From: Fusobacterium mortiferum ATCC 9817
Lineage (GTDB): Bacteria > Fusobacteriota > Fusobacteriia > Fusobacteriales > Fusobacteriaceae
DNA: 51,306 nucleotides
Assembly (NCBI RefSeq): GCF_000158195.2
Contig: NZ_GL987988.1
Span: 496,226-547,531 of the forward strand
Direction of reading: 5' to 3'
This document shows positions 43,032-51,306 of this stretch, piece after piece; position 1 is the first letter of the stretch, and each line of letters begins with the position of its first letter. Position numbers and translations under genes: made by a program. The notes under the pieces were generated by a model. The model saw nothing but the letters and a program-made list of their open reading frames with translations, was not told the DNA's origin and made no database searches.

Positions 43032-44507
43032 ATGAAGATATTATTAGTTTTATTTTTATTAATATCTAAATTAAGTTTTTCATATATTAATATTTATCCA
43101 GTAAAATTTGTAGAAAGAATTGATAATGAGGGAGCTTATAAAAAATTTGTGCTTTATAATAAAAGTGAAGATAGAGTAAGATATAGGTTTTATTTTGAAA
43201 AAACTAATAAGAAAATGGATATGAGTGATTGGTGTAGTCTATCTTTAACTTCATTAGAATTAGAACCTCTAGAGAGAAAAGAAATAGTAATTTTGTGTAA
43301 AGCTCCAGAAAATGTTTTAAGTGGAAGATATACAGCCAAATTAGCAATAAAAGAAGTAGATGTAGTTTTAAAGGATAGGAAGTTACAGCATAAAAGATAT
43401 TTAACAAAATTAATTTTGAATATGGTTGGATATGTAGGGGAGAGAGGAGTAGCTATGTTAAAAAGTGAAGAGCTCAATCTCGAAGGTATAAAATTTATAG
43501 ATATTAATGATAGTAATTTAATATTTACTAGGCAAGGTAGAACTTACATATATAATCTTGAACAGAAAAAAATTCAAAATAATTATGATGGGGAAATTTT
43601 AGAGAGAGTAAATGATAGATATATATTGAAAATAAAAAATAGATATGAACTTAGAAATCTGGATTTTTATGATAAAAGTTTAAGCTTTGAAGAGGTCTTA
43701 GAGAGTGGAAATATAGGAACCTTTATTGTTAAAAAAGATAATAAATATGGAGTTATAAATAAAGATGGTAAGATTTTGATTGATTTTAAATATAAAATTT
43801 TAGAGAAATTTAAAGGAGAGTTTTCTATTTATCAAAACTTTGATAATCATAAAAAAGGGATAATTGATTCAAAAGGAAAGATTTTATTAAACCCTATTTT
43901 TGATGAACTTTATATAACGAAGAATGGAAATTGGTTAGGAAAGAAAAAAGGACTCTATTTTACTTCTAATATGAAAGTTTTAAAAATAGATAGAATTATT
44001 CCAAATAAAAAAGATATTTTAGTTTATGAAAAAGACAATAAATATGGACTTATAAATTTATTTAATTTGAAATTTACTGAAAATATTTATGAAAATATAA
44101 GTCAAGAGGTAGATACTGGGTTCATTATAGAAAATGAAGGGAAATATAGTTTAATAAAGAGTGGAGAATTTTTTGAAAATAAAATTGAAAATGATGTAGA
44201 TACTCAACATGATTATATTATAAAAATTGATGATGATATATATGGATTAGGTAATTTTAAAAGAAAAAGTTTGAAATACTATAACCTTTATACTGGAGTT
44301 AAGTTAGAACAAGAATTTAAAAATTTAAAAAAGGGAAGTTCAGAGGTAGTAGTTGGAGAAGTAAAAGATGAATACTACTTTATAAGAAGCAGTGATAGTA
44401 AAATAATAGCTAAAACAAAGAAAGATAATTTAATATATATCAATAAAAAATATATTCTTCTAAAGGAAAAAATAGACTACAAATTAATAAATATACAGGA
44501 GATTTAA
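43032..44507 (+). CDS. Chaperone-like domain fused to WG-type repeats
   Basis: A 491-residue exported protein. Residues about 20-135 resemble the first Ig domain of pilus chaperones (KFVLYNKSEDRVRYRFYFEKT, LELEPLERKEIVILCKAPENVLSGRYTAKLAI). From about 150 it carries WG-like beta repeats: KKDNKYGVINKDGKILIDFKYK, then NHKKGIIDSKGKILLNPIF and EKDNKYGLINLFNLKFTE. The combination is unusual. The repeats could form a propeller-like docking surface in the periplasm. It begins 2 bp after the previous stop codon, so it is tightly coupled. Confidence 0.6.
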   Translation: MKILLVLFLLISKLSFSYINIYPVKFVERIDNEGAYKKFVLYNKSEDRVRYRFYFEKTNKKMDMSDWCSLSLTSLELEPLERKEIVILCKAPENVLSGRYTAKLAIKEVDVVLKDRKLQHKRYLTKLILNMVGYVGERGVAMLKSEELNLEGIKFIDINDSNLIFTRQGRTYIYNLEQKKIQNNYDGEILERVNDRYILKIKNRYELRNLDFYDKSLSFEEVLESGNIGTFIVKKDNKYGVINKDGKILIDFKYKILEKFKGEFSIYQNFDNHKKGIIDSKGKILLNPIFDELYITKNGNWLGKKKGLYFTSNMKVLKIDRIIPNKKDILVYEKDNKYGLINLFNLKFTENIYENISQEVDTGFIIENEGKYSLIKSGEFFENKIENDVDTQHDYIIKIDDDIYGLGNFKRKSLKYYNLYTGVKLEQEFKNLKKGSSEVVVGEVKDEYYFIRSSDSKIIAKTKKDNLIYINKKYILLKEKIDYKLINIQEI

Positions 44508-44509
44508 AA

Positions 44510-44899
44510 ATGAAATATTTCAAATTTATATACTTTGTTTTAATATTATTTTTAATAAGAGATAATATCTTTGCAATTTCTATCGATTCTCTTGATTTTA
44601 ATCAAAAGTTAAAAAAAGGGGAAAAAGTTGAAAAAATAATGACGATTGCAAATAATAGTAATGAAACTTTAGAATATATTTTAGCAATTGATGGAACTAA
44701 AAACATAGGAATTGATCATAAAAAATTTAGTTTAAAGTCTAAAGAAACTAAAAGAATCAGTTTTAAGATAGTAGCAGAGAGAGAAGTAGGAGATAAAGAT
44801 TTTTTTATAATAATAACAGAGAGAAAATTGGAAAAAATAGATGGAATTACTACAAACTTTAGGTATAGAATAAAACAAAAATATACAGTTGTAGAATAA
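44510..44899 (+). CDS. Single-domain chaperone-like exported protein
   Basis: A 129-residue exported protein. After its signal peptide (KFIYFVLILFLIRDNIFA) comes one Ig-like domain like the first domain of PapD chaperones: IDSLDFNQKLKKGEKVEKIMTIANNS, IDHKKFSLKSKETKRISFKI. The second domain is missing. It starts 2 bp after the WG-repeat gene. It may serve the large adhesin gene that follows. Confidence 0.6.
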   Translation: MKYFKFIYFVLILFLIRDNIFAISIDSLDFNQKLKKGEKVEKIMTIANNSNETLEYILAIDGTKNIGIDHKKFSLKSKETKRISFKIVAEREVGDKDFFIIITERKLEKIDGITTNFRYRIKQKYTVVE

Positions 44900-44928
44900 A
44901 ATGAATATAGTTTCGTAAGGGGATAAAA

Positions 44929-47900
44929 ATGAAAAAAATTATACTTATATTTTTATTGTTATCAAGTTATTTAGTATCTTTTTCAGAAATAGAACAGGAA
45001 GATGTAACTAAAAATCCATTGAGAGAGGTAACAACATATACTACAGCTCGTATAAGAGAGAAAGCAATACTTGATTTAACAGTAGAAAAACTTAATATTA
45101 GGGGGATAACATATTCTAAGTTAGAGGATGGAAATATGGTATTTGAAATAAATAAAACAGAGGGAATAATACCTAAGTATCTTGTAACTACTTCAACAGA
45201 TTTAATTCCTAGGGATATTAAAGTAAATGGTAAAAATATTAATAGAGATACAAAAGGTAAAAAGTTAGAGTTTACTTATAAAGAAGATATAGAAAACCTA
45301 AGGGATAACATTTACATAGAAATAGCTCAAAATTTTACCCCACCTTTGTATATTTCAAAACTTGATAGCAAAACAGGAAAATTATTAGAAGTATATGAAT
45401 ATAAAGAAATACCAAAGACCAGAAGAGCAAGAAGTACAGGAACAGTTAATCCTGGAAATACTACTTTAAATAGTTTTTATTTAGGAAAGATGATACCAGG
45501 TGAAATTCTAGAAAAAGGTGGTTTTTCTATGGATGGAGGAAAGGAGTATACAGAGTGGTTTAATGGCATAGAGGGAGGATTTGAAAATAAATCTATGACT
45601 TTTAATAAGAGAGACACTTCACAAAATATACCAATTAATGCTACAGTATCAGTTTGGTGGGATATAGAATTACTAAAAGGGTATACAATAAATGATGTTT
45701 GGGAATTTGATAAAACAAAGCAACTTACTGGAGTAAGTGATTCTACATCTTCAAAAATAGCTCATAAAGTTATTTATGCAGCTGATTGGAGAGGAACATG
45801 GTGGACATCAGTTCCACAAGTAAAATTGTATCATGGTTTTACAATAAATATTCCATCTAGTTATAAAAATAAAGCATTTGGACTTTATGGGATAAGAGAA
45901 TATGAAATTCCAGGAAGAGTTTTACGTACAAGTGATAAAAAGGGAAATATTTATGATATTACCACTCCAGAACTTATTGAATTTTTAGTTCAAAGAGATC
46001 CAAGAACTATAAATGTAAGAGTAGTTAGAGAATCAAATCCAATTATTACAATGGGTGGACAAGTATATTCTAAATTCAGTTTAAATAATTTTTCACAGCA
46101 TGGCTATAGTTTTAGGTTTAGCTATAATACAGCTGGAAAAGATGCTGGGAAAGGAATAAGCATAGGTCCTTATGATGGATTACTGATTCCAACAAATTTA
46201 CCCTCAGGAACTTATGAAATAGATGTAGTAGCACAATTGTCAGGGATTAATGATAATTTACAAATTGGAGGACAACCAGATAAAATTATCATAGAATATG
46301 AAAGACAACCTGATATTTTAACTCTTAAGGAGTTAGATTTAAGAAGTTTTCTAAGTAATACTTGGGGACGTTGGAAAGATATTTTTGCAGAGTTAAAAGC
46401 TTATGATGGGGACTCAAATAGCTCAGGAGAAAAATATAGTTTTAAAGAGCAAATACTTTCTGGTCTAAAATTTGATTTGAAAAAAACCAAGAAGATAAAA
46501 CTTTTTAAAGAGGGAATAGAAGTAGCTAATAGTATCTCTCATAGTAATGGAAGAGTTGATGTAAATTATGAAGACTTGGGTTTTGGGATAGATGGTGGAG
46601 AACTTTTAGGAGAGTTTTTTATAGATAAGAAAGGTTATTATTACTTTGGAGATGCTGAATATAGACTTGATTTTTATGATGAAGAGGATAGATTATTTGG
46701 ACGAATGAATATCTCTGTAATAAAAGATAGGGGAATAGATATTGGAAGTGTTAGTTATGAGGTTGATAATCTATTAATAGATTATATGAAAGCTACAGGA
46801 ACAGGACAGTTTTTTATTGGAATGTCTGATAATATTGGAGCTTTCCAACAAAATAAGTATAAGGATTTAATAATTAAAGGAAGTGGAAGTTATATTAACA
46901 GTGAGATTACTTCCATTATTCCTAAAGAAGTAGTAAATGTTACTGAAAATGGAACTGCTAATTTAGGGTTTAAAGTAAAATCTAATAGTAGACAAATAGA
47001 TAGAGGGGCAGGAGGAGGACAAATTAGAATTTCATATAATAGAGATAATTCATCAAGAGAGGTAATTTATTATAATTTGATAAATACTGCAGTTACTTTA
47101 TCAGATCTTCAAGATAAAATTATATTTAATCTTAAAACTTTGAATGAAAGTAATTCTTATAGTGATAGTTTCTATACTGGATTTCAAATAGATGATGGAA
47201 GAGTTTATGAGATGAAATATGAGTTTGTTAAATCTACTAAAACTTCATATAAAGAGGCTAGTTATACAATAGATACAACAGATTTTCAAGTTGGGAAAGA
47301 GTATACTTTTGATTTATCAACAGGTGATGAGATAGTAGCTAATGGAAATACAACTAAAAAGAAATTAACAAAATCGGGAGAAGTATTTGAATATTCTCTT
47401 TTAGGAAATTCTAATCCTGATATGGCAGCCTTTACAGTAGAAGATTTAGCATCTAAACTTTCAACAGCAGGTTTAGATAATTACACTATAAAACTTGAAA
47501 AAGATAGTACTAATAGAAAAACACTATTAAAAATTAAAAAGAATTCTAGTGTAAAATTAGAAAATAAAAAGCTAGAAGGAAAGATTAATTTTTACGATAT
47601 AACTGTAGGAAAGATTACATTAAATATCTCAGATAAAGGGCCATCTTTTGAGTTAATAGATGATGGAGAGTTAGATTTTGGAATTTTAACATACGATTCA
47701 TACAATACTTATGTAAAAGGAGAAAAGATATTTTCGGTAAAAAATCCGAACTCATATCCTATTACTTTCACACTACAAAAAAATTCTGGAATATTGACAA
47801 GTGTTTCTAGCTCTACTAGTACAATTCCTGTAGAAAATCTTAAAATAACCCAAAGTAAAAAAACTCCAATAAATGGAGTTAATACATTTTTACTAGAAGG

Positions 47901-47991
47901 GTATGCTAAGCCATATCCAAATATGGCCTCAGGAGAGTATACAGGAGAGATAATGATAGATATTACAATTGATACAACTAGTTCCAATTAA
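44929..47991 (+). CDS. Large exported adhesin-like protein (predicted pilus tip)
   Basis: A 1020-residue exported protein with signal peptide KKIILIFLLLSSYLVSFS. It is beta-rich with many aromatic and charged residues, and has no membrane segments after the signal. A run of basic residues (KTRRARS) near 163 is a possible cleavage or linker site. The C-terminal ~100 residues (FELIDDGELDFGILTYDSYNTYVKGEKIFSVKN, MASGEYTGEIMIDITID) look like a pilin domain that could dock into the fibre. Large adhesin plus pilin domain is the layout of two-domain tip adhesins. Receptor unknown. Confidence 0.6.
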   Translation: MKKIILIFLLLSSYLVSFSEIEQEDVTKNPLREVTTYTTARIREKAILDLTVEKLNIRGITYSKLEDGNMVFEINKTEGIIPKYLVTTSTDLIPRDIKVNGKNINRDTKGKKLEFTYKEDIENLRDNIYIEIAQNFTPPLYISKLDSKTGKLLEVYEYKEIPKTRRARSTGTVNPGNTTLNSFYLGKMIPGEILEKGGFSMDGGKEYTEWFNGIEGGFENKSMTFNKRDTSQNIPINATVSVWWDIELLKGYTINDVWEFDKTKQLTGVSDSTSSKIAHKVIYAADWRGTWWTSVPQVKLYHGFTINIPSSYKNKAFGLYGIREYEIPGRVLRTSDKKGNIYDITTPELIEFLVQRDPRTINVRVVRESNPIITMGGQVYSKFSLNNFSQHGYSFRFSYNTAGKDAGKGISIGPYDGLLIPTNLPSGTYEIDVVAQLSGINDNLQIGGQPDKIIIEYERQPDILTLKELDLRSFLSNTWGRWKDIFAELKAYDGDSNSSGEKYSFKEQILSGLKFDLKKTKKIKLFKEGIEVANSISHSNGRVDVNYEDLGFGIDGGELLGEFFIDKKGYYYFGDAEYRLDFYDEEDRLFGRMNISVIKDRGIDIGSVSYEVDNLLIDYMKATGTGQFFIGMSDNIGAFQQNKYKDLIIKGSGSYINSEITSIIPKEVVNVTENGTANLGFKVKSNSRQIDRGAGGGQIRISYNRDNSSREVIYYNLINTAVTLSDLQDKIIFNLKTLNESNSYSDSFYTGFQIDDGRVYEMKYEFVKSTKTSYKEASYTIDTTDFQVGKEYTFDLSTGDEIVANGNTTKKKLTKSGEVFEYSLLGNSNPDMAAFTVEDLASKLSTAGLDNYTIKLEKDSTNRKTLLKIKKNSSVKLENKKLEGKINFYDITVGKITLNISDKGPSFELIDDGELDFGILTYDSYNTYVKGEKIFSVKNPNSYPITFTLQKNSGILTSVSSSTSTIPVENLKITQSKKTPINGVNTFLLEGYAKPYPNMASGEYTGEIMIDITIDTTSSN

Positions 47992-48001
47992 AGGAGAGCA
48001 G

Positions 48002-48490
48002 ATGAAAGGAAGATATTTGTTAATATATTTATTTATAATTTTTTCTAGCTTATTTGGATCAGATGGGAATATTACTGTAAAAATGAAAGCAAAGGTTTTA
48101 GATCCTACAGATCTTTATTTAGAGGTTATTCCAATCACCAATGCTATAGATGATGGAAGTAAGATGTATTTTGATTTTGGAGAATTAGTAAAAGGAAGTA
48201 AACAAGAGTTAGTTGGAAAGTTTCAAGCTAGGTTAATGAGGGGAGGAGTTGCACAAAATATTGAAAACGTTAAAGCTAGTTTAATTAAAGAAAGTTCCTC
48301 CCAAGAAGAGAAGAAAATAGTTTCATTGTTAGATCAAACTGACTTGACATATATATTAAGTGGAGAAACAGAAAAGAAAAAATATAATGGAAGTATTAGA
48401 ATAATAGCTGATACTTCTAAAGGTAATAGTACTGGGAGATTTATAGATAATAGTGTAAAAATAAAGGTGTTAGTAACAAATAATAATTAG
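48002..48490 (+). CDS. Second pilus subunit, paralogue of the major subunit
   Basis: A 162-residue exported protein (signal RYLLIYLFIIFSSLFGS). It shares with the 38642 subunit the block DPTDLYLEVIPITN, FDFGELVKGSKQELVGKFQARL, and a similar end (GSIRIIADTSKGNSTGRF, VKIKVLVTN). ATG 48002 follows AAGGAGAG and precedes the signal peptide; the upstream ATG 47969 overlaps the adhesin gene. Its distal place suggests a minor subunit such as an anchor or adaptor. Confidence 0.72.
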   Translation: MKGRYLLIYLFIIFSSLFGSDGNITVKMKAKVLDPTDLYLEVIPITNAIDDGSKMYFDFGELVKGSKQELVGKFQARLMRGGVAQNIENVKASLIKESSSQEEKKIVSLLDQTDLTYILSGETEKKKYNGSIRIIADTSKGNSTGRFIDNSVKIKVLVTNNN

Positions 48491-48493
48491 AAT

Positions 48494-48530
48494 AAAAAGC
48501 TAAAGAGAGTCTTTACTTCTTTAGCTTTTT
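48494..48530. terminator. Bidirectional terminator at the end of the pilus operon
   Basis: AAAAAGCTAAAGA (48494-48506) pairs with TCTTTAGCTTTTT (48518-48530), 13 bp. It separates the pilus operon from the converging dehydrogenase gene. Confidence 0.85.
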
Positions 48531-48563
48531 ATATTATATTTTTATTTTTAATATATAATTATT

Positions 48564-49337
48564 TTAATCTAACTCTTGAGTTCCTCCACCATTGACATAG
48601 ATTACTTGCCCACTTGTCCAAGCAGATGCAGGACTAGCAAAATATAGTACAGCCATAGAAATATCTTCTACATCTCCAAGTCTTTTTAAAGGAGTTTTAG
48701 CAAGCATCTTAGCTTCTATCTCTGGAGTAAGAACAGTTCCTAGAGCATGAGTTTTGATAGCTCCTGGACCAATAGCATTAACTCTAATTTCTGGACCTAA
48801 ATCATAGGCAGCATATTTAGTAGCTTGATTAACAGCTGCCTTAGAACTTCCATAGATAATCATATTGTGGCTAACCATATTAGCTGACATAGAGCTGATA
48901 TTGATAATTGAGCCATAACTATCAGCTTTCATATGAGGAGCACAAAGTTTTGTTAAGATAAGTCCACTGAAAAGATTTAAAGTATATGTTTTAGTAATAT
49001 ACTCTAAAGTAAGAGATTCTATAGACTCACGTCCAGCACCTCCTCCACCAGCATTGTTAACTAAAATATTAACTTTTCCAAAAGTTTTTACAGTAGTATC
49101 TACAAGATAGTTTAAATCCTCTTCCTGTAAGACATTACATTTTACTCCAATAGCTTCTACACCAAATTTTTTAGCCTCTTCAGCTGTAAGATTAGCCTTC
49201 TCTTCATTTAAATCACTACAAACTACATAAGCTCCAGCTTCAGCAAGTTTTAATGCACTAGCTTTACCAATTCCATCTCCAGCTCCAGTAATAATAGCTA
49301 CTTTTCCACTTAAATCATATTTTTCTTTTATTGACAT
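48564..49337 (-). CDS. hdhA: Short-chain dehydrogenase, 7-alpha-hydroxysteroid dehydrogenase-like
   Basis: A 257-residue classical SDR. NAD(P) loop TGAGDGIGK, NNAG motif (VNNAGGGG), catalytic Ser148/149, Tyr162 and Lys166 (YGSSK), and PGAIKTHAL. Many blocks match E. coli HdhA from memory: GKVAIITGAGDGIGK, KVNILVNNAGGGG, VLTPEIEAKMLAKTPLKRLGD, and a SGQVIYVNGGGTQELD end. HdhA oxidises the 7-alpha-hydroxyl of bile acids. That activity suits a gut fusobacterium but is an inference; a related alcohol or sugar substrate is possible. GGAG precedes ATG 49337. Confidence 0.72.
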   Translation of the reverse strand: MSIKEKYDLSGKVAIITGAGDGIGKASALKLAEAGAYVVCSDLNEEKANLTAEEAKKFGVEAIGVKCNVLQEEDLNYLVDTTVKTFGKVNILVNNAGGGGAGRESIESLTLEYITKTYTLNLFSGLILTKLCAPHMKADSYGSIINISSMSANMVSHNMIIYGSSKAAVNQATKYAAYDLGPEIRVNAIGPGAIKTHALGTVLTPEIEAKMLAKTPLKRLGDVEDISMAVLYFASPASAWTSGQVIYVNGGGTQELD

Positions 49338-49419
49338 AATATCAACTCCTTTTATTATCTCTTTCTCCCTAAGATAATAATATCTGATTCTATTATACTA
49401 CATTAAAGTAAAATATCCT

Positions 49420-50778
49420 TTATTTTAAAATTCTTCTTTTTAAATGTTTGTGGAAAACAAAATAAAAAGTTACAGTTGAGGCAATAGAACCTATTAAATC
49501 AGCAACTGGCTGAGCAAAAAAAGCAAATCTAGCTGTAAAAAATAGTGGTAATAAATATGTACTAACCATATATATAAATTTTCTAAATACCGATAAAGAG
49601 AAAGCTGTTTTTATTCTTCCAACTGCTGTAAAACCATCTACGAAACAGTATTGGAAAGATAGAGGAATTACAGCTAGGACACTTACCTTTATTCCCCAAA
49701 GAGAAACTTCAGAAAGAAGTACATTATCAGTAAAAAATCTAATAAACTGTGGAGCTAAAAATCTTGTAGAAAAAAACATAATTGATGTAAGGCAAAGAGC
49801 AAATATTACAATATATTTTTCAGCTTTTCTAACCCTATGAATTTTTCTTGCTCCATAGTTATAGCTTAAAATAGGTTGTGTTCCTCCAGTTAAACCTATA
49901 AGTGGTCCTGTTATAAGTAAAAGATAACTCTGAATAATAGTAGCAGAAGAGATAAGTAAATCTCCTTCAGCTATACCTCCATATTTTTGTAACATCATAT
50001 TTAAAATAATCAGTATAAAACTATCAGTAGCTAGTATAAAAAATGGAGAAAATCCAAAAGTTATAATCTTTATCATAATTTTTTTTGAATAATTTCCAAA
50101 GGTAATGGGGATAGGTATTTTATTTCCTCTTAAAAATAAGAAGGCAAATAAAAATGAAAGAAATTGAGCAATAACAGTTGCCCAAGCAGCTCCAGCAACT
50201 CCCATATTAAATCCAAAGATAAAGACTGTATCTAGAATAATATTTGTAATAGCTCCTATGATAACAGTTAACATTCCTATAGTAGCAAAACCTTGGCAAG
50301 TTATAAAAAAGTTTAAACCGATAGCCATAATAGCAAAGAAACTTCCTAATGTATAGATAGTAAGATAGGTATTAGCATATGGAAATGTAATCTCACTAGC
50401 TCCAAATAACATAATTAAGCTATCTTTTACAAGTAAGAAAATAATAGTAAGAGCTATACTAACAACAGAAAGAGCTAAAAAACTGTTAGATAAAATCTGT
50501 TTAGCTTTTTCATTTTCCTTTGCTCCCATCTGTATAGACATATTGATAGATCCTCCTAGTCCTATCAGAGTACCAAAAGAGGCTAAAAAAGTAACAATAG
50601 GTCCACATACTCCAACTCCGGCTAAAGCAATAGGACCTATCTCTGGAATATTTCCAATATACATTCTATCCACTATGCTATAAAGAAGATTAACTAACTG
50701 AGATAGCATAGCAGGTATAGCTAATTTGAAAACTAAGCTTAAGATAGAATCTTTTCCTAAATCATTTGATAATTTCAT
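49420..50778 (-). CDS. MATE family multidrug/metabolite exporter
   Basis: A 452-residue inner-membrane transporter with 12 hydrophobic segments in two similar halves. Typical blocks are LAIPAMLSQLVNLLYSIVDRMYIGNI near the start, IALAGVGVCGPI and GLTGGTQPILSYNYGARK at the start of the second half. It probably exchanges Na+ or H+ for organic cations; the substrate is unknown. GGGGAG precedes the ATG. It lies 82 bp upstream of the SDR gene. Confidence 0.88.
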   Translation of the reverse strand: MKLSNDLGKDSILSLVFKLAIPAMLSQLVNLLYSIVDRMYIGNIPEIGPIALAGVGVCGPIVTFLASFGTLIGLGGSINMSIQMGAKENEKAKQILSNSFLALSVVSIALTIIFLLVKDSLIMLFGASEITFPYANTYLTIYTLGSFFAIMAIGLNFFITCQGFATIGMLTVIIGAITNIILDTVFIFGFNMGVAGAAWATVIAQFLSFLFAFLFLRGNKIPIPITFGNYSKKIMIKIITFGFSPFFILATDSFILIILNMMLQKYGGIAEGDLLISSATIIQSYLLLITGPLIGLTGGTQPILSYNYGARKIHRVRKAEKYIVIFALCLTSIMFFSTRFLAPQFIRFFTDNVLLSEVSLWGIKVSVLAVIPLSFQYCFVDGFTAVGRIKTAFSLSVFRKFIYMVSTYLLPLFFTARFAFFAQPVADLIGSIASTVTFYFVFHKHLKRRILK

Positions 50779-50810
50779 CTTTTCACTCCCCTATAAATAT
50801 CGTACTCTGT

Positions 50811-50839
50811 ATTATATCATAAAATTTAAAGAGAGTGAA
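50811..50839 (-). promoter_or_regulatory. MATE gene promoter
   Basis: TTCACT (50839-50834), 17 bp, TATAAT (50816-50811), on the minus strand. Confidence 0.65.
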
Positions 50840-50874
50840 TTTTTTATTAAAATAATTGATTGTATGTTGCTTGA

Positions 50875-50961
50875 TTAAAAATTATTTTTGATAAACTTTA
50901 AAAGGTCTTCATTTCTATTTTTGATTTTTTCTCTTCCCCAGAATGTACCATCTTTTTTAAC
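50875..50961 (-). pseudogene. 3' remnant of a gene cut by the IS200/IS605 element
   Basis: A minus-strand frame enters from the insertion element and ends at TAA 50877-50875. It reads VKKDGTFWGREKIKN..., then NEDLLKFIKNNF. It has no start. KDGTFWG resembles the C-terminal KDGVFWG of the HutW-like proteins in this window, but the stretch is too short to assign. The 5' part is presumably beyond the element. Confidence 0.5.
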
Positions 50962-51306
50962 CTAACGGGCAAGAAGTCGCCCACCTCTATAGGTGGTGCG
51001 ATGAATTGCCCTATTGTTTTTTAGAAGACAAAGTGATATAATACAATCAGTAGATATATAAAAATATGAGTAAAAACAATGGAATTAGATAGTAATTGTC
51101 ATTCAGTATTTTTGCTGTATTATCACTTAGTTCTTGTAGTAAAATATAGAAGAAATGTATTTGATGACACAATTTCTGAATTTGCTAAAGATATGTTTGT
51201 AAGAATTGGAGTTCCGTATCATATAACTTTAGTACAATGGAATCACGATAAAGACCACGTACATATAATGTTCAAAGCTCATCCTAAAACAGAATTGACT
51301 AAATTC
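50962..51306 (+). mobile_element. IS200/IS605-type element, left end
   Basis: TTTAAC (50956-50961) is followed by a foldable left end: GGGCAA (50967-50972) pairs with TTGCCC (51006-51011), with an inner stem CCACCT/AGGTGG (50981-50996). This and the tnpA gene define an IS200/IS605 element that inserts 3' of a short target and makes no duplication. The right end is outside the window. Confidence 0.8.
51079..51306 (+). CDS. tnpA: IS200/IS605 transposase TnpA (cut by window edge)
   Basis: The first 76 residues of a Y1 HUH transposase: SVFLLYYHLVLVVKYRR near the start and NHDKDHVHIMFKAHP, in which HVH is the metal-binding HUH motif. The catalytic Tyr lies beyond the window. The usual length is about 130-150 residues. 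It makes and rejoins single-strand DNA at hairpin ends. TATAAT lies at 51036-51041. Confidence 0.88.
   Translation, partial: MELDSNCHSVFLLYYHLVLVVKYRRNVFDDTISEFAKDMFVRIGVPYHITLVQWNHDKDHVHIMFKAHPKTELTKF

Noticed and set aside
1-51306. CRISPR array, tRNA or rRNA genes
   Set aside because: No regularly spaced long repeats and no recognisable tRNA or rRNA sequence were seen on reading. The 21-22 bp periodicity near 37.7 kb is made of 8-bp boxes and is explained as an operator.

Overview
This window is AT-rich DNA with short intergenic gaps. It encodes many outer-membrane proteins (three TonB-dependent receptors, an autotransporter, a usher-like protein) beside genes of strict anaerobes (2-hydroxyacyl-CoA dehydratase activase fusion, HutW-type radical SAM enzymes). 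Together these point to a Fusobacterium, probably one of the larger-genome gut species rather than F. nucleatum. The genus is inferred from protein families and base composition; no search was run.

Layout. 1-1.2 kb: the start of an IS91-type transposase and the end of that element abut the 3' part of an RND efflux pump gene, followed by its small partner gene. 1.25-6.7 kb (minus): a 1411-residue activase/dehydratase fusion, a small exported protein and a HAD phosphatase. 6.8-7.1 kb: a 29-residue membrane peptide behind a highly structured leader, not previously marked by any long ORF. 7.5-12.6 kb (plus): DNase I-like nuclease, thiamine pyrophosphokinase, thioesterase, uracil permease, oligoendopeptidase F. 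12.7-15.5 kb: purine-type permease plus amidohydrolase/deaminase.

15.6-36.2 kb is a haem and metal acquisition island. It holds a HutX-like haem carrier, an autotransporter, a Znu-type zinc ABC transporter, a FecBCD-type ABC transporter, three TonB receptors, two HutW/ChuW-like radical SAM proteins (anaerobic haem breakdown) and a flavodoxin. Several of its promoters carry 15-bp 7-1-7 palindromes at the -10/start region, suggesting shared repression by a Fur-family regulator. Two near-identical small RNA genes of about 90 nt lie here on the minus strand, each with a TTGACT-17-TATAAT promoter and the same terminator hairpin.

36.6-48.5 kb is a surface-fibre locus. A one-component regulator (SnoaL-like domain plus LytTR DNA-binding domain) precedes nine genes that look like a divergent chaperone-usher pilus: chaperone, major subunit, usher, two small exported proteins, a chaperone-WG-repeat fusion, a one-domain chaperone, a 1020-residue tip-like adhesin and a second subunit. 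The same array of four 8-bp boxes, spaced 21, 22 and 21 bp, lies before both the regulator and the pilus operon, giving a concrete model for control.

48.5-51.3 kb: a 7-alpha-hydroxysteroid dehydrogenase-like enzyme, a MATE exporter, and an IS200/IS605 element (left-end hairpin and start of tnpA) inserted after TTTAAC into a gene of which only the 3' end remains. No tRNA, rRNA or CRISPR array was seen.
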